A program made the translations under genes and the position numbers. A DNA stretch of 64,000 nt from Ktedonobacteraceae bacterium (GTDB lineage Bacteria; Chloroflexota; Ktedonobacteria; Ktedonobacterales; Ktedonobacteraceae), in the NCBI GenBank assembly GCA_035653615.1, contig DASRBN010000042.1, positions 186,001 to 250,000 of the forward strand, in the 5' to 3' direction. The notes under the pieces are model-generated. The model saw only the letters and a list, made by a program, of their open reading frames with translations. It ran no database searches and had not been told where the DNA came from. The stretch's first letter is position 1; every line of letters starts with the position of its first letter. Positions 61,412 through 64,000 of this stretch are shown here, one piece after another.

Positions 61412-62815
61412 CTACTCGCTTGGAGTCTTCGTAGGCGCCGGGTTGACGGTAGGGCCGATCCAGACGGTCTGAATATTCACAAATTCGTGAATGCCAAATG
61501 AGGAAAGCTCGCGACCATAGCCGCTGCGTTTGACGCCCCCAAAAGGCAGGCGAGGATCTGACGCGGTCATGCCATTAATGAAGACCGCTCCGGATTCCAG
61601 GTGACGAGCTAATTCACGGCCTCGTTCGATATTGCTGGTCCACAGGTTACCGCCCAGGCCAAATTGCGAATCGTTGGCGAGTTCAATAGCGTGCTGGGTA
61701 TCGCGGGCGCGAATGACGGCAGCCGCGGGACCAAATGTTTCCTCACGGAACATAGGCATCTGCGGAGTCACATTGGTCAAAATCGTTGGAGCATAGAAGT
61801 AGCCCTTGCCTTTAAGAGGTTTGCCGCCGAGTATGACTTTCGCCCCCATCTCAACGGAGTCGCACACCTGCTTCTCCAATGACTCACGGAGGTCGCCACG
61901 CGCCATTGGCCCGATTTGCGTCTCACGCTCAAGCGGGTCGCCCACCCGCAGCTTCGAGGCGGCCTCGACAAATTTCTGCTCAAACGCATCTGCCACTGAA
62001 TCGACGACGATGAAACGTTTGGCTGCGATGCAGCTCTGGCCGGTGTTCTGGTAGCGAGCCCGCACCGCCATTTGCGCAGCGGCATCGAGGTCGGCATCTT
62101 CCAGCACGATGAAAGCGTCCGAGCCGCCCAGTTCCAGCACATTTTTCTTCAGCACGCGCCCGCTTGTCGATGCCACCACGACACCTGCCGCATCGCTGCC
62201 GGTCAGCGTGACAGCGGCGATACGCGGATCGGTAATCAGCTTATCCGTCTCCGCACCCGGCACCAGCACCGTCTTGAAGACACCTTGCGGGAAGCCACTT
62301 TCCACAAACATCTTCTCGATCTCCAACGCGCAGCGAGAGACATTCGAGGCATGTTTGAGAACGCTGGTATTGCCTGCCATCAATGCAGGCGCGGCAAAGC
62401 GAAAGACCTGCCAGTAGGGAAAGTTCCAGGGCATCAAGGCCAGCACGACGCCGAGTGGTTGAAACGAGACGTAACTATCGGTCGCATTCGTAGAGATATG
62501 CTGGTCTGCCAGGAACTTTTCAGCATTCTCCGCATAGTATTCGCAGTTCCAGGCGCACTTCTCAACTTCGGCCTCCGATTCAACAATGGGCTTGCCCATT
62601 TCTAGTGTCGCGGTGCGCGCCAGTTCGGCTTTATGATCGCGCAGGTGGCTGGCGATGCGGCGAAAGAGCGCGCCGCGTTCGGCAAACGATGTCTCGCGCC
62701 ATTGCCGAAATGCATTGCGGGTCTGGTCAAGCGCTTCATTGATCTGCGCCTCGGTATAAGGCTCGAAGGTTTCAATGACTTCTCCGGTGGCCGGATTTAT
62801 GGATTGAATGCTCAT
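61412..62815 (-). CDS. NAD(P)-dependent aldehyde dehydrogenase, succinate-semialdehyde type
   Basis: The protein (467 aa) begins SIQSINPATGEVIETFEPYT, typical of the succinate-semialdehyde/YneI-like group. PWNFPYWQVFRFAAPALMAG holds the NAD-binding Asn, the general-base Glu is in VLELGGSDAFIVL and the nucleophile Cys in NTGQSCIAAKRFIV. REETFGPAAAVIRA is the family's common block. It oxidises semialdehydes to acids. GGGGAAG lies just before ATG 62815, whereas the upstream in-frame ATG at 62851 has no site. The extra tail TVNPAPTKTPSE is unremarkable. Confidence 0.88.
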   Translation of the reverse strand: MSIQSINPATGEVIETFEPYTEAQINEALDQTRNAFRQWRETSFAERGALFRRIASHLRDHKAELARTATLEMGKPIVESEAEVEKCAWNCEYYAENAEKFLADQHISTNATDSYVSFQPLGVVLALMPWNFPYWQVFRFAAPALMAGNTSVLKHASNVSRCALEIEKMFVESGFPQGVFKTVLVPGAETDKLITDPRIAAVTLTGSDAAGVVVASTSGRVLKKNVLELGGSDAFIVLEDADLDAAAQMAVRARYQNTGQSCIAAKRFIVVDSVADAFEQKFVEAASKLRVGDPLERETQIGPMARGDLRESLEKQVCDSVEMGAKVILGGKPLKGKGYFYAPTILTNVTPQMPMFREETFGPAAAVIRARDTQHAIELANDSQFGLGGNLWTSNIERGRELARHLESGAVFINGMTASDPRLPFGGVKRSGYGRELSSFGIHEFVNIQTVWIGPTVNPAPTKTPSE

Positions 62816-62930
62816 ATACTTCCCCTTCTCTAAAAAGCTGGCGAGTAGCAATAGCTGGAGTATTGCCAGTTGGGTGTTTCTCGCCCTTGTCCGTTGTCCT
62901 TCTCTCTATTTTATCCCAAATGAGGAAGCC

Positions 62931-63053
62931 GTGATAGAACCTCTGAAAGAAGTATTCAACGAAGTGTCAAAACTTCCTGAAGACGAGCAAATGCCCATTG
63001 CTGAGATCATCAAAGAAGAATTAGCCTCTGACAGGTTACTTTCTCGATTATAA
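62931..63053 (+). pseudogene. Short antitoxin-like remnant
   Basis: A frame of 40 residues from GTG 62931 (AATGAGGAAGCC before it): IEPLKEVFNEVSKLPEDEQM, then PIAEIIKEELASDRLLSRL. The KLPEDEQ..IAEIIKEEL pattern resembles the conserved front half of small antitoxin-like proteins that are usually about 70 residues, which suggests a truncation. No toxin gene is visible nearby. It could instead be a genuine very small protein. Confidence 0.4.
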
Positions 63054-64000
63054 CCTGGACTTTCTCATTTTCGCCAGATCGTCAATCACCAGGCGGCTCG
63101 TAATATCAGCAGAGAGTAAGACCCCCGGAACACCGGCGCCAGGATGGGTGCCCGCTCCTACGAAATACAATCCTCCAATATCATTGGAGCGATTATGGGG
63201 TCGGAAGTAGGCAGACTGGAAGAGCGTTGGCTCAATCGAGAACGCTGCTCCCAGGTGGCTGCCCAGTTCGGATGCGAAATCGAGCGGCGTGAAGGTATGT
63301 TCGGTTATAATGCTGTTCTCTAATCCATGCAGGCCCGCTTCCTGTTCCAGAAAGCGAATGATCCTATTACGGAAAGTGGGTGCCTCGCGTGTCCAGTCAA
63401 TGCCATGCCCCAGGTTAGGTACCGGTGCGAGTACATAGAGGCTTTCATCGCCCGGTGGTGCCATCGATGGATCGGTCTTCGTCGGAGCGTGCAAGTAGAG
63501 CGCCAGGTCGCCCGGAATGCCTTGACCGTCGAAAATAGCGCGAATCAACTGCTGATAGCGATCAGGCATAAAGATCGTGTGATGGCGCAAGTGTTCATAC
63601 CGGCGGTTTAACCCCAGGTACAACAGGAAGCAGCTCATAGAGTAGCGGTACCGTTTCATACGGCTACTCGTAGGCTGGGAACGGTATGATGCTGGCAAGA
63701 GTGTGAGAAGGGTAGAGGCAACATCGCTATTAGCGACCACAACATCAGCCTCGAACGCTGTCCCATCTACCAGCCGGACTCCCGTCACACGCCGCGCTTT
63801 GAGAATAAGTTGCTCGACGGGCATACCGCAACGGACTTCACCGCCGAGCGAGCGAAACAGGCAGGCCATTGCTTCGACGAGCGTGTACATTCCACCCATC
63901 GCGAAATGCACGCCGCCAACCCGCTCGAGATAGGGCACGATGCTGTAGATGGCGCTGGCGCGGAAAGGATTACCTCCGATGAAAAGCGGGTGGAATGAGA
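63048..64000 (-). CDS. Phytoene desaturase (CrtI)-like oxidoreductase, partial at the right edge
   Basis: The frame runs from a stop at 63048 to the window edge with the N-terminal FAD-binding part missing. The visible part has HFAMGGMYTLVEAMACLFRS, EVRCGMPVEQLILKARRVTGVR, a middle domain with YLGLNRRYEHL, and the C-terminal FAD motif GGLYFVGAGTHPGAGVPGVL, characteristic of CrtI-type carotenoid desaturases. Members introduce double bases or isomerise carotenes; the exact step is unknown. Its C-terminus overlaps the antitoxin-like remnant by 6 bases. Confidence 0.85.
   Translation of the reverse strand, partial: SFHPLFIGGNPFRASAIYSIVPYLERVGGVHFAMGGMYTLVEAMACLFRSLGGEVRCGMPVEQLILKARRVTGVRLVDGTAFEADVVVANSDVASTLLTLLPASYRSQPTSSRMKRYRYSMSCFLLYLGLNRRYEHLRHHTIFMPDRYQQLIRAIFDGQGIPGDLALYLHAPTKTDPSMAPPGDESLYVLAPVPNLGHGIDWTREAPTFRNRIIRFLEQEAGLHGLENSIITEHTFTPLDFASELGSHLGAAFSIEPTLFQSAYFRPHNRSNDIGGLYFVGAGTHPGAGVPGVLLSADITSRLVIDDLAKMRKSRL

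Noticed and set aside
1-64000. tRNA, rRNA, riboswitch or CRISPR
   Set aside because: No cloverleaf-type sequence, no rRNA stretch, no repeat-spacer array and no purine-type aptamer before purL could be recognised by reading.

Overview
The window reads as a chromosomal segment of a free-living, mid-GC bacterium. The mix of features points to Chloroflexota, probably a soil-type Ktedonobacteria: a very large AAA/LuxR regulator, an HTH-GAF protein, a DUF2330 protein, a phytoene desaturase-like enzyme, a complete ABC amino-acid-type uptake operon, many small stand-alone enzymes, and a purine cluster with a PurS-PurL fusion and an animal-type (class II) PurE. This placement is inference from gene content; no rRNA or other phylogenetic marker is present. 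I found no tRNA, rRNA or CRISPR array. Starts were set with Shine-Dalgarno (SD) sequences where one was visible.

Layout. 1-11 kb: a lysine-6-dehydrogenase-like gene cut by the left edge, a secreted BNR/Asp-box protein, a coiled-coil protein, an amidohydrolase, and a minus-strand group of LuxR-type regulator, tandem rhodanese, methyltransferase and ABM monooxygenase. 11-25 kb: a membrane-anchored beta-lactamase-fold protein, then the tightly overlapping purine operon purL(purS-fused)-Q-M-C-F-D-E-N on the plus strand, a methyltransferase, and purH on the minus strand. Together these cover the route from PRPP to IMP except purB; purS is fused into purL and purK is not needed if PurE is class II. 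25-39 kb: lipid and sugar enzymes (alpha/beta hydrolase, SCP2 protein, GH4 glycosidase), a YdeI protein, a five-gene livFGHM-plus-binding-protein operon, a divergent thiamine-diphosphate enzyme, an L,D-transpeptidase lipoprotein, and an overlapping Gfo/Idh/MocA dehydrogenase plus sugar isomerase pair.

39-55 kb: a membrane-anchored pentapeptide-repeat protein, FabG and another SDR, a two-gene membrane module with FTR1-like ExxE motifs, an HTH-GAF protein followed by a glucanase-fold protein and a DinB-like protein, a 37-residue membrane peptide, Lrp, ClpP, an XRE regulator with two matching operators over its own promoter, an F420/FMN-type oxidase, a GntR regulator divergent from an extradiol dioxygenase plus CMD-fold gene, and a large-subunit catalase. 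55-64 kb: an IS630-type transposase in two frames joined by a textbook -1 frameshift signal, a bifunctional-nuclease-domain protein, two GNAT acetyltransferases, a DUF2330 protein, a 134-bp MITE-like insertion with 13-bp flanking direct repeats, a DUF2795 protein, an aldehyde dehydrogenase, an antitoxin-like remnant, and a phytoene desaturase-like gene cut by the right edge.

Two general traits stand out. Intergenic spaces often hold long, near-perfect hairpins (12 to 34 bp stems), many without a U-tract. Several promoters share an extended -10 of the form TGnTATACT. The best candidates for new biology are the recoding signal in the transposase and the MITE-like insertion; the class II PurE operon is the most informative metabolic feature.
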